A stretch of DNA of 40,488 nt from a virus. This document shows positions 9,301 to 17,017 of this stretch, piece after piece. The stretch covers positions 1-40,488 of the IMG/VR virus record IMGVR_UViG_3300027856_000076. The stretch is one strand, 5' to 3'. The position numbers and the translations under genes were made by a program. A model generated the notes under the pieces. The model had not been told where the DNA came from. It saw nothing but the letters and a program-made list of their open reading frames with translations, and ran no database searches. Within the stretch, counting starts at the first letter, position 1. Every line of letters begins with the position of its first letter.

Positions 9301-11250
9301 ATGTCATTAGTAATACTACCAATTATGTACGTGCCAGACCCTGTAAAAGGCCGGCCTTTATTCAGCGGGCAAATATACGCGGGCACTGTTGACTTAGATC
9401 CCCAGGTGCAAGCAAACCAAGTTCAACTTTATGTAGTGCAGGAGGATGGAACATCCGTACCTGTCCAACAGCCTTTTTTGTTGTCTGCTGGCGGAGTCCC
9501 TGTATATAACGGCTCTTATGTTCGACTGGCTGTTTCTCAGGATAATTATTCGCTAAAGATTCTAGATAAGCAAGGCGCCCAGGTTTACTACTTTGATAAC
9601 GCAGCAGACGACGGAAGCGGAGGTACTGGAAGTATAACAATAGAAAGAACGTTTACTCTTTCTGATGGCCAGTTGGTTATTGATACCGGAGATTTGACGG
9701 CTTCAGGCGCGTCTTTTTATGTGGGTAGTCGAGGCGGAGACAGGGGAAGGCTTTTTATTGGTGATGACTACACCGTCACCGGAGTGACAGAAATACAGTT
9801 AACAAAATCATACCCTGCTGGCACTATTTGCACCGCTATTTCTGACGAGTACACTGGGCAGGATAATTTAACAGTTAGAAATACACCTTTCGGAACTACT
9901 ATATCGAACTATGAAAACCTTGTTGATGGCATTCATGTGATGGAGTCAGTAACAGGTAATGTTTACATGTTTTCCAATGCAAACCTATCTTTGGAGGTTT
10001 CTTTTGACAGCTTATCGGGGTACTACATTCCGCCCTCAACGGACTTAACCGGCGCTTCTGGTGCTTGGATTCTTGTAAGTGGCTCCATAACTGCTGATGC
10101 ATCCGTTATCGTAGGATCAGGGGAAAAGCACGAAACCATTAATTCACTACTGGCAGCGCTAGAAAACATCACATCAGCTAATAAAAATTCTATGGAGGTT
10201 ACCCTAAAGGCAGGCTTTGTGATGGCTGAGCAGGTTTTAATATACGGCAGCAATCTAGGGTGGATTAAAATAAGCTCGGTAGATTCAGAGGTTGTTGTTT
10301 CAAGGTCGGCTATGGTGCTTGATCTAGGTTCGTTTGATAGCTCGATACCTGCCTTTGGTGGTGTAAGCTCAACACTTCCCGTAATAAATACGGCATTCAG
10401 GATGGACACTAGTGGGTCTGCTATAGCAAGGCAGGACGGGTTGTTTGTTGAGAACGGCAACGCTATAATTTTACCTGGTGCCGGATTTCAGGATTTTACA
10501 GAGGTTGGAATATACGCTAACTCTGGTTCAGATATAACAGCAGAGGGCACCAATTGCAGTGGCAGTGGGGTTTATGGTTATTTTTCATTTAAAGCATCCT
10601 CTGTAAATTGTCAAAGTGCTATTGCTGATAATTGCGGCGAGTATGGGCTATATATAAACAGAGCATCACAAGGAAGCGCAAACCTTGCAAGATTTAACAA
10701 TGCGGGCGTTAACGCTGTAAGAGTGATCCGAGCGTCAACGCTGTCATGGGAAGATGGCGTTGGCATAGGGTCAGGAAGTGAAGGGTTGTATGTATTAAAC
10801 TCTGTGGCCCAGTGTTTAAGAGCCGATGTTTCCAACTCTGGACTGGCTGGGGTATACTCCCATGACTCGTCATCAGTTGGCTTTAGGGAAGGGGTTGCTA
10901 TAGCTTGCGGTGGCGAGGCTACAATATGGGCGTTTAGGCATGGGAATATCGACGCTGACAGTGCAATACTTACGGGGTCCTTATCATCCACTGCCGCAGT
11001 TTTGGCGCAGAGAGCATCAAATATAAATATTCAAGATTCAGACTGTTCAGGGTCTACAGCAACATACGGTATCAGGTGTTCAGAGTCGTCAAATACTAAC
11101 GCTAAAGATGCAAACGCTCAAAAGGGCGCGTCCCCAGCACCAGAGGATTGCTCTGTAGAGTTCGGAGGCACCATCGGTTTTAATGGTGGCACTGGTGGTA
11201 CAGATACCTCAGTTAACACTATTACCTCTAAAGGCATCATTTTTCAATAA
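9301..11250 (+). CDS. Tailspike with P22-type head-binding domain
   Basis: 649 aa (P22 tailspike is 667 aa). Residues 1 to about 100 match the P22 tailspike head-binding domain, including GQIYAGTVDLDP, ANQVQLYVVQEDG, PVYNGSYVRL and the closing YYFDN. The rest is Ser/Gly/Asn-rich with repeated short turns, a right-handed beta-helix that probably binds or cleaves surface polysaccharide; the catalytic residues cannot be assigned from sequence. A 149-base gap precedes it with AGGTGATAAA as ribosome-binding site, so it may have separate expression. It is the spike that attaches directly to the gp4/gp10 tail machine. Confidence 0.85.
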   Translation: MSLVILPIMYVPDPVKGRPLFSGQIYAGTVDLDPQVQANQVQLYVVQEDGTSVPVQQPFLLSAGGVPVYNGSYVRLAVSQDNYSLKILDKQGAQVYYFDNAADDGSGGTGSITIERTFTLSDGQLVIDTGDLTASGASFYVGSRGGDRGRLFIGDDYTVTGVTEIQLTKSYPAGTICTAISDEYTGQDNLTVRNTPFGTTISNYENLVDGIHVMESVTGNVYMFSNANLSLEVSFDSLSGYYIPPSTDLTGASGAWILVSGSITADASVIVGSGEKHETINSLLAALENITSANKNSMEVTLKAGFVMAEQVLIYGSNLGWIKISSVDSEVVVSRSAMVLDLGSFDSSIPAFGGVSSTLPVINTAFRMDTSGSAIARQDGLFVENGNAIILPGAGFQDFTEVGIYANSGSDITAEGTNCSGSGVYGYFSFKASSVNCQSAIADNCGEYGLYINRASQGSANLARFNNAGVNAVRVIRASTLSWEDGVGIGSGSEGLYVLNSVAQCLRADVSNSGLAGVYSHDSSSVGFREGVAIACGGEATIWAFRHGNIDADSAILTGSLSSTAAVLAQRASNINIQDSDCSGSTATYGIRCSESSNTNAKDANAQKGASPAPEDCSVEFGGTIGFNGGTGGTDTSVNTITSKGIIFQ

Positions 11251-11259
11251 GGGCATACA

Positions 11260-12930
11260 ATGAGACAATTTAATACACTAACAGGTTTTTTAGATAGTAA
11301 GTCACTAAACATATCAACAAGCGATACCGTAGAGCTTCAGGGGTTCAGTACGATAGGTGATGGATATAGCTCAAAGTTTCAGCATAACGGCGTTACAGGC
11401 CAAACACCTAGCCAGTCCCCTGTTGATTTAGGTTTAGCTATCCCTACACTTAATGACGCCGATGGGAATCAGTGGGTTTTGATTAGCGGAGCGGAGCAGG
11501 AGTTTAACGCCACTCTATTTTACCCCTCCCCTTTTGGCGATAGTGGAAAGGGAATGTATGCCTTTCTTGATTCTTCGTGGGTTAAGCTTAGCGATACAAC
11601 ATTTATATCACCAATCACAACTACAGAACTAATTAATAGCTCAGCCGCCTTTTTGAGTGATGCTAATATAACAACCACAGGCTTCACTGCTAGCGGTGAT
11701 GGCGGCTCTGGCTCATGGATTCAAAATGGCGTTACAGGGCAAACACCTAGTCAATCACCTGCACAATTAGGTGATGCGTTGTTAAATGACGCTAATGGTA
11801 ATCAGTGGGTTATTGTTGGTGATACTGTAAATGTACAGGCGTTCGGAGGGGTGATTGATGGTTCTACAGATAACACGCTGGTAACTGCTGCTATAGTAGA
11901 ATGGGGTAACAAGGTGTTATTTCCTGTCGGCATTTATATTACCACGTCATTCGTTTTGACTAATAAGCGTATTGAGATTGAAGGGGCCGGAGAGGGTTTA
12001 ACAGTAATAAAAATGTTAAATAATGCTGTGCAGAATGTGTTTAGCCTGTCTGGAACTGGATTTTTAAAAGCCTCCAACTTGACGATAGACCAAAACTTCG
12101 ATAACAATTCAGGAGGTCATGGGATAAGGAGTGGCGGCTGTGATGGTTTGATTCTTGATTATGTAACTATACAAAATTGCGCAACCTATGGTATTGGGTT
12201 TCAGGGGGGGACAGCTAAGGGGGTGAGCCTTTCTAACTTCACAATAAAAAACACTAACTCAGATGGGATTGATATAAAAGACTATAACTTTGATAATGAG
12301 TGTATTTTTATAACAAACTATAGCGCCATTAATGTATCTATAATACAGTCGGATGATGTTGCGTTAGATATTCGCGGTGAAGTTTGCGTGAATGGCATGA
12401 CCGTGCAGACAGTTACAGCTAGCAGGGGCGTAAGAACTAGAGTGGTTTCTGCACAAGGACGGGCTGGCTTCGGTGTTGTTAATAATGTATCGTTTACCGG
12501 TCATGGGTCGGGCGGTACAATAGCACTACATCTTGAGGCAGACGAGGGTAATATGGCATTCAATAACATAGCAACTAAAAATTGTGACCAGTCAGTCCTT
12601 CAATCACTAAGTTCGGTGGGTGGAATTATAAGCAACCTAACTGCTACGGGTATTCATGGTGACGGGATGTCCATAGGAGGGTCTGATTTAATAATTAACG
12701 GATATACAGGGAAAAACACAGTAGGATCATCCAGACTGTGTGATGTAGAAGTGTCAGCAATTAACTTTAGCTTAAGAAACTTTCACGTAGAAGAAACCAC
12801 AGCAAGCATACAGGCCATTCGTGTGCAAGCGGGGGCCGTTGAAACTAACTTTTCAAGCGGAACTATCAGAGGTGGCAGTATAGGAGATTCAGGAACAGGG
12901 ACAGTGCAGGATAATATAAGGCTGTTATAA
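11260..12930 (+). CDS. Second tailspike, pectate-lyase-like beta-helix, duplicated adaptor
   Basis: 556 aa with no P22 head-binding domain. A ~40-residue module occurs twice: residues about 32-77 and 142-187, both with NGVTGQTPSQSP and a closing NGNQWV or DGNQWV. From about residue 190 (VNVQAFGGVIDGSTDN, then FPVGIY) it matches the start of pectate-lyase-superfamily beta-helices, and the rest has regular beta-helix turns. A 9-base gap separates it from the first spike. It may attach to that spike through the duplicated adaptors, or replace it as an alternative receptor-binding protein; both are inferences. Confidence 0.75.
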   Translation: MRQFNTLTGFLDSKSLNISTSDTVELQGFSTIGDGYSSKFQHNGVTGQTPSQSPVDLGLAIPTLNDADGNQWVLISGAEQEFNATLFYPSPFGDSGKGMYAFLDSSWVKLSDTTFISPITTTELINSSAAFLSDANITTTGFTASGDGGSGSWIQNGVTGQTPSQSPAQLGDALLNDANGNQWVIVGDTVNVQAFGGVIDGSTDNTLVTAAIVEWGNKVLFPVGIYITTSFVLTNKRIEIEGAGEGLTVIKMLNNAVQNVFSLSGTGFLKASNLTIDQNFDNNSGGHGIRSGGCDGLILDYVTIQNCATYGIGFQGGTAKGVSLSNFTIKNTNSDGIDIKDYNFDNECIFITNYSAINVSIIQSDDVALDIRGEVCVNGMTVQTVTASRGVRTRVVSAQGRAGFGVVNNVSFTGHGSGGTIALHLEADEGNMAFNNIATKNCDQSVLQSLSSVGGIISNLTATGIHGDGMSIGGSDLIINGYTGKNTVGSSRLCDVEVSAINFSLRNFHVEETTASIQAIRVQAGAVETNFSSGTIRGGSIGDSGTGTVQDNIRLL

Positions 12931-12950
12931 GCGCTTAATTCGACAATAGC

Positions 12951-12978
12951 GAAAAAGCCCGTACCTCTACGGGCTTTC
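12951..12978. terminator. Bidirectional terminator between convergent operons
   Basis: The stem AAAGCCCGTA / TACGGGCTTT with loop CCTC is preceded by A-runs and followed by T's, so it can stop rightward tail transcription and leftward early transcription. It sits between the spike stop (12930) and the rusA stop (12982). Confidence 0.9.
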
Positions 12979-12981
12979 ATT

Positions 12982-13314
12982 TTATGCCCCGTTATTTAGT
13001 TTAATTATTTCAAATTGTATGAATTCTTCGCCTTTTTTAACCTTGACCTTTTCAGTTACCGCCCTGACAACTCGGTTATCATTAAAGCTATACTTCTTTT
13101 GTAAGCAATCTTGGAACGGTTTAATCGGATTATCCCAGTCACTACCGGCAGAGCTAAAGCCCCACTTCAAATGTAATTCTAAATCACCTTCCGGTATATC
13201 CATAGGGCGAAGCATTAGCAACACTGCCTTTTCAAAGTTTCGGTATTTTTTAGTCTTAACCCTTCTTCCTTGCCATGCTTCATTTACTGATAGCGGCTTA
13301 ATACTTAATATCAC
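12982..13314 (-). CDS. rusA: RusA-type Holliday junction resolvase
   Basis: 110 aa, the usual RusA size (120 aa in E. coli). The metal-binding motif is clear: D59 and D61 in DWDN, K65, D69, and D79 in NDN, matching the D.DN..K...D pattern that cuts four-way junctions. It would resolve recombination or replication intermediates before packaging. It is the last gene of the leftward operon and its start overlaps the stop of the preceding nuclease-like gene by 4 bases, suggesting coupled expression of two recombination enzymes. Confidence 0.9.
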   Translation of the reverse strand: MILSIKPLSVNEAWQGRRVKTKKYRNFEKAVLLMLRPMDIPEGDLELHLKWGFSSAGSDWDNPIKPFQDCLQKKYSFNDNRVVRAVTEKVKVKKGEEFIQFEIIKLNNGA

Positions 13315-13847
13315 GCGTTAGTCTCCAATATTGCATGATGATTAATCATCGGCGGCACGTCATAACCAGCGTTTGACATAGATGTTACAAGTTGCTCGTA
13401 AATATCACGCTGATTACCAAACTTTTTAACAAACTCTTTTTTTGAATGCCCTACATGAAATTGATGTTTTAAGTTAGGTTCATGCAATTCATACGGTACC
13501 GGTATTATAAACCAGTGGCCAATGTGTATTTTATTGTGCTTAGCGGTACGACCTAAAACATGATGTCGCTGTATATCGGTACGCCCCTCGTACTCGTGCC
13601 CGTACAGGTCACCCAAGCCGTTTTCGTTTACATAATCGGTAATGTCATCCATCCATTTTCGCTGTTTTACGTTTGCCTGTTTAGCCACTTCAGCCTCTCT
13701 TATTTTTGCTGTTTCTACTTTGTGTATAGATAATACTTTGCTGTTAAGTTGCTCAGATGTTTTAAATTTATATTGCGGCATACAGTCCAGTGATGCTTTC
13801 CTATTAGACCAAGCCCAATATTCTCCGTTTTTTATTTCACAGTACAT
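13311..13847 (-). CDS. Probable HNH-like/Ref-type nuclease
   Basis: 178 aa. The C-terminal half carries a histidine-rich metal-site pattern: RHHVLGR (near residue 96), KIHIGHWFIIPVPYELHE, and a downstream KKEFVKKFGNQ. This order (HH..G, hydrophobic strand, ELH, then E/K-F..K.G.Q) resembles the P1 Ref family of RecA-dependent nucleases, though the Cys pairs of many HNH folds are missing. The N-terminal 60 residues are unassigned. It overlaps the upstream small membrane protein gene by 16 bases and rusA by 4. Confidence 0.5.
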   Translation of the reverse strand: MYCEIKNGEYWAWSNRKASLDCMPQYKFKTSEQLNSKVLSIHKVETAKIREAEVAKQANVKQRKWMDDITDYVNENGLGDLYGHEYEGRTDIQRHHVLGRTAKHNKIHIGHWFIIPVPYELHEPNLKHQFHVGHSKKEFVKKFGNQRDIYEQLVTSMSNAGYDVPPMINHHAILETNA

Positions 13848-13987
13848 TTATCACCCTTCACCTCGCAAGGCTTATAATGAACCTCTTCCACAGGAATTAT
13901 CACGCTATCATCCCCTGATTCATAATCGTAAACTAGGAACCCCGCCATACAGACTAATGATATGCCTAGTGCTATGTTTTGTTTCAT
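13832..13987 (-). CDS. Small membrane-anchored protein
   Basis: 51 aa. Residues 4-20 are a hydrophobic segment (IALGISLVCMAGFLVY), followed by an acidic exposed tail with two Cys near the C terminus (C41, C48). The start of the nuclease-like gene lies inside its 3' end, and GGTGA within this ORF is that gene's ribosome-binding site. Function unknown. Confidence 0.6.
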   Translation of the reverse strand: MKQNIALGISLVCMAGFLVYDYESGDDSVIIPVEEVHYKPCEVKGDKCTVK

Positions 13988-13991
13988 TTAC

Positions 13992-14096
13992 TTACTTCCG
14001 TTTGATTGCTTTAAAATATAACGCCATGGCCAGTGCCACAACAGCCCACCCAAAGCACACGATTAGTAAAAAAATAGCAAACCTTTCATCATTCAT
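13992..14096 (-). CDS. 34-aa single-span membrane peptide
   Basis: One transmembrane segment (about residues 7-28, AIFLLIVCFGWAVVALAMAL) ends with a basic tail (KAIKRK), suggesting an inside-positive C terminus. AAGGGGTGAG lies just upstream of ATG in the first copy of a 34-base repeat. The strong ribosome-binding site and tight packing support a real gene; function unknown. Confidence 0.55.
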   Translation of the reverse strand: MNDERFAIFLLIVCFGWAVVALAMALYFKAIKRK

Positions 14097-14127
14097 CACT
14101 CACCCCTTATCAGTTTATAAATTATTA
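14094..14127 (-). repeat. 34-bp direct repeat, copy 1 (ribosome-binding leader)
   Basis: Read leftward, this element contains an AT-rich stretch, AAGGGGTGAGTG and the start codon ATG. An exact second copy lies at 14452-14485. Each copy supplies the ribosome-binding site and start of a small membrane protein gene, so the repeat is a duplicated initiation region. Confidence 0.85.
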
Positions 14128-14271
14128 CTTACTGCTATAGTTAATTAAACATGCATGAACATCAACTCCAGGGCTGTAAGTTTTCCCGCAAAGACTACAC
14201 TTAACCACGTAATACCGTCTAATTTTTGGTTTCATTGGTTTTTGTGTTATTTCTGTTATTTCTGTGCTCAT
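14125..14271 (-). CDS. Small Cys-pair (zinc-knuckle-like) protein
   Basis: 48 aa with CSLC at residues 25-28 and a later H...C (about 39-41), enough for a small metal-binding knuckle. Basic N-terminal third (KPMKPKIRR). GGGGTGAATA precedes ATG. The stop overlaps the end of the 34-base repeat that launches the next gene. Function unknown. Confidence 0.55.
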   Translation of the reverse strand: MSTEITEITQKPMKPKIRRYYVVKCSLCGKTYSPGVDVHACLINYSSK

Positions 14272-14274
14272 TAT

Positions 14275-14454
14275 TCACCCCTTTATATATAAACTTAAAA
14301 AGTAACTAGTCGCAAACCCTGCGGTCAAAGACACTACGAACACGCCAAGGCAGAACAAAATAAAATCCTTTTTAAGTTTACCTAGTGTCGCCTTTCTCTG
14401 ATCTTCACACTCCTTAATCCTTAACTTAAAATCTATACCTTTATTGTTACCCAT
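14275..14454 (-). CDS. Small membrane protein with basic N-terminal helix
   Basis: 59 aa from ATG 14454, which has AAGGGGTGAG at good spacing; a GTG one codon earlier falls inside that site and is unlikely. A charged helix (residues 6-30) leads to one membrane span (about 32-53, FCLGVFVVSLTAGFATSYF). The initiation region is the second copy of the 34-base repeat. Function unknown. Confidence 0.6.
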   Translation of the reverse strand: MGNNKGIDFKLRIKECEDQRKATLGKLKKDFILFCLGVFVVSLTAGFATSYFLSLYIKG

Positions 14455-14485
14455 CACTCACCCCTTATCAGTTTATAAATTATTA
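14452..14485 (-). repeat. 34-bp direct repeat, copy 2
   Basis: Identical to 14094-14127. It provides AAGGGGTGAG and the ATG for the membrane protein ending at 14275. The two genes started by the repeats do not resemble each other, so only the leader was duplicated or kept identical. Confidence 0.85.
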
Positions 14486-14494
14486 ACCAACCTG

Positions 14495-14698
14495 TTAACC
14501 ACGTAAATCTACTAAATATTTATATCCGCAAATAGGCGTTTCATCATCCCCGTTATCTTCATTGTGCGGGCACGTTACCTTTATCACTGCACCATCCCAC
14601 TCTTCGATTGCCTCGTAATCCATAACCTGATCGGTTGTTTGGCTGCATATAGGGCATACCCAGCTTGCGCACCATTCAATACTATTGACTGTATCCAT
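14495..14698 (-). CDS. Small zinc-ribbon-like protein
   Basis: 67 aa from ATG 14698 (GGGAG 9 bases upstream); an in-frame ATG at 14713 lacks a site. Cys pair CPIC near residue 15 and a second set (C..H, then C near the end, PICGY) suggest a treble-clef or zinc-ribbon fold. Acidic middle. Probably cytoplasmic; unassigned. Confidence 0.6.
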   Translation of the reverse strand: MDTVNSIEWCASWVCPICSQTTDQVMDYEAIEEWDGAVIKVTCPHNEDNGDDETPICGYKYLVDLRG

Positions 14699-14729
14699 CT
14701 TCAACACTCCCATTCAATTAATACATGCG

Positions 14730-14876
14730 CTATAGTTGTTTATTGCGTAACTCAGCTAACCGAGCCTTTACCGCTTCATGCTCTTCAGGTGTCGCCCAGT
14801 ATGGGCGTTTAACCTTACCTTCTGCTTCGCACCTTGCTTTTAGCTCGGCTTGGCGAACTTTGTTTGATTTAGGCAA
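14730..14876 (-). CDS. Small charged helical protein, start uncertain
   Basis: The confident part is about 48 aa beginning LPKSNKVRQAELKARCEAEG and ending in a charged helix (PYWATPEEHEAVKARLAELR), a pattern found in small phage proteins of unknown function. A TTG at 14876 has GGAG 7 bases upstream and overlaps the previous stop by 8 bases, so it is preferred. The frame stays open to a TTG at 14942, which would overlap the neighbour by 74 bases. Confidence 0.5.
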   Translation of the reverse strand: MPKSNKVRQAELKARCEAEGKVKRPYWATPEEHEAVKARLAELRNKQL

Positions 14877-15177
14877 AATACAACTCCAGCGTTTCTTTTT
14901 TAATTCCACGCTGTAACATTTTTTTGTATATCGCTCTTGCAATCTTACAGCCTAACTCTTCATCTTTAACTAACTTAGCTGCCTTTGCGTTACCCGCTTC
15001 AGTTCCAGCTTCTTTTACATTAATCTGACCTTCGTTTGTTTGCATGTAAACCATACCAGCGAACTCTTCAAAAGAATCATACTCACCATTTTCAAGTTTA
15101 GACCAGTGAATGCCTTCAATGTAATCTTCGTACATTTCGTTAAGTTCGAAGTCGTTATCTTTAAGCCATTGTTTCAT
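14869..15177 (-). CDS. Hypothetical acidic protein
   Basis: 102 aa, acidic N-terminal half (MKQWLKDNDFELNEMYEDYI) and a basic helical C terminus. Translation starts after one of the four repeated AACAACGCAAC leaders. It is the first gene downstream of the palindrome-bearing promoter at 15209-15237. No family recognised. Confidence 0.65.
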   Translation of the reverse strand: MKQWLKDNDFELNEMYEDYIEGIHWSKLENGEYDSFEEFAGMVYMQTNEGQINVKEAGTEAGNAKAAKLVKDEELGCKIARAIYKKMLQRGIKKETLELYFA

Positions 15178-15208
15178 TTTGTTCTGCCGTTGCGTTGTTG
15201 ATGAAGTA

Positions 15209-15237
15209 ACTATAACCTATCGTTAGCGCTAACGCAA
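15209..15237 (-). promoter_or_regulatory. Leftward promoter with palindromic operator
   Basis: Read leftward: TTGCGT, 17 bases, TATAGT. The perfect 14-bp palindrome CGTTAGCGCTAACG (15221-15234) overlaps the -35 box and half the spacer, where a dimeric repressor would block polymerase. It would drive the genes from 15177 leftward separately from the main early promoter. A two-fold symmetric regulator (the Arc-like or HTH protein here, or a host factor) could act on it. Confidence 0.5.
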
Positions 15238-15246
15238 GTATTAATA

Positions 15247-15711
15247 TTAATTATTCTGTTCATCTATTAATTCTTGGTACTCTGACTTGCGAGGCTTAAA
15301 AAGTGTGATTCCTTTTATTGATGCCCACTCTTCATGTTTTCGTAACGCGTCGAACCTTTCGCCCCGGGTTGCCTTTCGTTGATCACCAGACTTTGCCCAA
15401 CTCAATCTAACGCCGTTTTCGTCTACCCCTAAATGCTGTCGTGTGAATAACTCATGGGCATCTTCTGAATTAAAAGGGCGACTACCATACCATTCACCAT
15501 CAGGCTTAATGTATAACGGCATAATAGCCCCATGCCCCGCCATATATTTAGCTGTTGTTGCCATCCATCCACGCCAAAGCCTATCCATTCCCCACTTTCC
15601 CGTTCCTGCTGGCTGTGAGTTAATGATAACTAACTTGTGTTCATCGATTTCAGCCTGTATATCATCCATGAATTGCTGAAGGTTATGATTGCTAACTTGT
15701 ATATCTTTCAT
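15247..15711 (-). CDS. Hypothetical protein, possibly NinB-like recombination accessory
   Basis: 154 aa. Features are GKWGMDRLWRGWMATTAKYM (about 39-58), then PFNSEDAHELFTRQHLG and KATRGERF. The Trp-rich helix and the position among recombination genes recall lambda NinB-type proteins, but the characteristic DQN..LW motif is not intact, so the assignment is weak. The start codon lies inside the 3' end of a 31-aa ORF, with AGGTG upstream. Confidence 0.5.
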   Translation of the reverse strand: MKDIQVSNHNLQQFMDDIQAEIDEHKLVIINSQPAGTGKWGMDRLWRGWMATTAKYMAGHGAIMPLYIKPDGEWYGSRPFNSEDAHELFTRQHLGVDENGVRLSWAKSGDQRKATRGERFDALRKHEEWASIKGITLFKPRKSEYQELIDEQNN

Positions 15712-15787
15712 TTATACACCTAATCATTTTGGTTAGCTCACTCAACACATGAGCGAGCGTGGATAGGTTTAGTTTATGCTCTGTCAT
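15692..15787 (-). CDS. 31-aa small ORF
   Basis: Starts on the stop codon of the preceding gene (TGATG) and overlaps the next start by 20 bases, so it fills the gap exactly. The sequence is a single amphipathic helix type (NLSTLAHVLSELTKMIRCI). It may chiefly couple translation. Confidence 0.45.
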   Translation of the reverse strand: MTEHKLNLSTLAHVLSELTKMIRCINERYTS

Positions 15788-16248
15788 CAAAACGCGCCGA
15801 GCTTATCAAATATCATTCCCACCTCGTCCTCGTCAAAGTCGCGACCAACAGGCGAAGCCAACCAGCCACACCCGGTAACATTAACGTTTAACGCCTTTTG
15901 TCGAGCCATGAAAGACTGATGCTTAATATTCAAGTCAGCAACAATATTTCTTTGTAGCTCCCTGCTATTTTTGGTTTTAAGCTCTGCCAGTTCCATTTTA
16001 ATTGTGGGTAACCCTTTCTCAATGCAGAAAATACAAAGCATTACACTCCACTTGTAAGGGTACATTTGAAGCGCATCAGCTAATTTAGGCGTAACCTTTA
16101 ACAACTCACCTTGTAGATTAACCGGCTCAGGCTGTTGGTCGTGGTCGTTATCATTAACGAAATACGATACCGCTACATTTCGCAGGTGCTTTTCATTCTC
16201 AATCGTGACCATGCGTAACGGGTTGTGTTTTTTATTGCGCTTACTCAT
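15787..16248 (-). CDS. Hypothetical protein
   Basis: 153 aa from ATG 16248, which overlaps the upstream stop by 8 bases with TTGAG/GGGG upstream; an in-frame ATG at 16266 has no site. N terminus very basic (MSKRNKKHNPLRM); a central helical hydrophobic part (YKWSVMLCIFCIEKGLPTIK) and acidic C terminus. It could bind nucleic acid through the N terminus; no family recognised. Confidence 0.6.
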   Translation of the reverse strand: MSKRNKKHNPLRMVTIENEKHLRNVAVSYFVNDNDHDQQPEPVNLQGELLKVTPKLADALQMYPYKWSVMLCIFCIEKGLPTIKMELAELKTKNSRELQRNIVADLNIKHQSFMARQKALNVNVTGCGWLASPVGRDFDEDEVGMIFDKLGAF

Positions 16249-16708
16249 ACTCAAGGCCCCATGCAATATCTAAGTTTCGCTCTAGTGTTCTGCGCTCCAA
16301 TATCGCGTCTATTCTGCGTCGGCTGTCTGTGTGAATCACCCTGGCAGGTAATGCGTTGTTATTTATAAACGTAGGTGACTTTGTTTTGTCAACACACGAA
16401 GAACAGTGGGCGCTCGCTTCGACCTTCTCTTCTTTGCTTTTATACCGGCCACAATTACCACACCAGAACTCATTATCCGGTGCTGGTGATTTATTCCGAA
16501 CATAACCCGCTTCAAATTTATGTGAGTTAATTACTAGCCATTCATTTAACTCTTTAAGGTCGTAATAGTTAGTGCCGTTTTTAACGAAGGTTGAATTAAT
16601 GCCTCTATCGTGTCGCACCATACTGCGTAGAGCTTGAACGTTTAAATCGTTATTGTTAGCGAACTGTAAAACTGTTACATTTCCGTGATCGATAAATACT
16701 CTTTTCAT
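16241..16708 (-). CDS. Protein with winged-helix-like N terminus and zinc ribbon
   Basis: 155 aa. Residues about 11-60 (VTVLQFANNNDLNVQALRSM ... YYDLKELNEWL) look like an excisionase/MerR-style DNA-binding fold. Residues about 83-105 hold CGNC and CSSC, a zinc ribbon. The C terminus is basic (DSRRRIDAILERRTLERN). The combination suggests a DNA-binding regulator or recombination accessory. AGGAAG precedes ATG. Confidence 0.6.
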   Translation of the reverse strand: MKRVFIDHGNVTVLQFANNNDLNVQALRSMVRHDRGINSTFVKNGTNYYDLKELNEWLVINSHKFEAGYVRNKSPAPDNEFWCGNCGRYKSKEEKVEASAHCSSCVDKTKSPTFINNNALPARVIHTDSRRRIDAILERRTLERNLDIAWGLEYE

Positions 16709-16750
16709 GTTATAATCTTCCTACTAATTTGGTTGTTAGTGATTCGTGTA

Positions 16751-16780
16751 GCCGTTAATGTAATGTTAGCGGCTTTTATT
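16751..16780 (+). terminator. Rightward terminator inside the leftward operon
   Basis: GCCGTTAA / TTAGCGGC (one T-G wobble) with a 7-base loop, followed by TTTTATTTT when read rightward. It would stop antisense transcription coming up from the tail side; on the leftward strand the hairpin has no T-run. Confidence 0.5.
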
Positions 16781-17005
16781 TTACCTAAAATACCTATCAT
16801 CAAACGCGCTTGGCGATATTGCCATTGCTGTAGAGATAAACATACCAACCCGTCTAGCTGCTCGTCTACTCGGTCTATATTTTTCAGGATTGTCAATTTT
16901 ATCCTGTTCAATTCTAGCGTTTTCAATAATCGCTTCTCTGCGCTTTCTGTTGTGTAACTCTGCGGCACGTTTCTTTATTTGATTGTTGCCCATATAATTA
17001 TTCAT
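16781..17005 (-). CDS. Basic small protein
   Basis: 74 aa, strongly basic (KKRAAELHNRKRREAI, then RPSRRAARRVG) with a hydrophobic stretch near the C terminus (MFISTAMAIS). AGGGGTAGAAG lies directly upstream of ATG, a better start than those of two competing overlapping frames. Possibly DNA-binding or membrane-associated; unassigned. Confidence 0.6.
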   Translation of the reverse strand: MNNYMGNNQIKKRAAELHNRKRREAIIENARIEQDKIDNPEKYRPSRRAARRVGMFISTAMAISPSAFDDRYFR

Positions 17006-17017
17006 CTTCTACCCCTG

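Noticed and set aside
13642-14148. Rightward open frame of 168 codons opposite the leftward operon
   Set aside because: It lies antisense to four tightly packed leftward genes with good ribosome-binding sites and has no start signal of its own.
16705-16968. Competing open frames (leftward 87 codons, rightward 90 codons)
   Set aside because: Only the leftward frame at 16781-17005 has a strong ribosome-binding site and fits the operon spacing.
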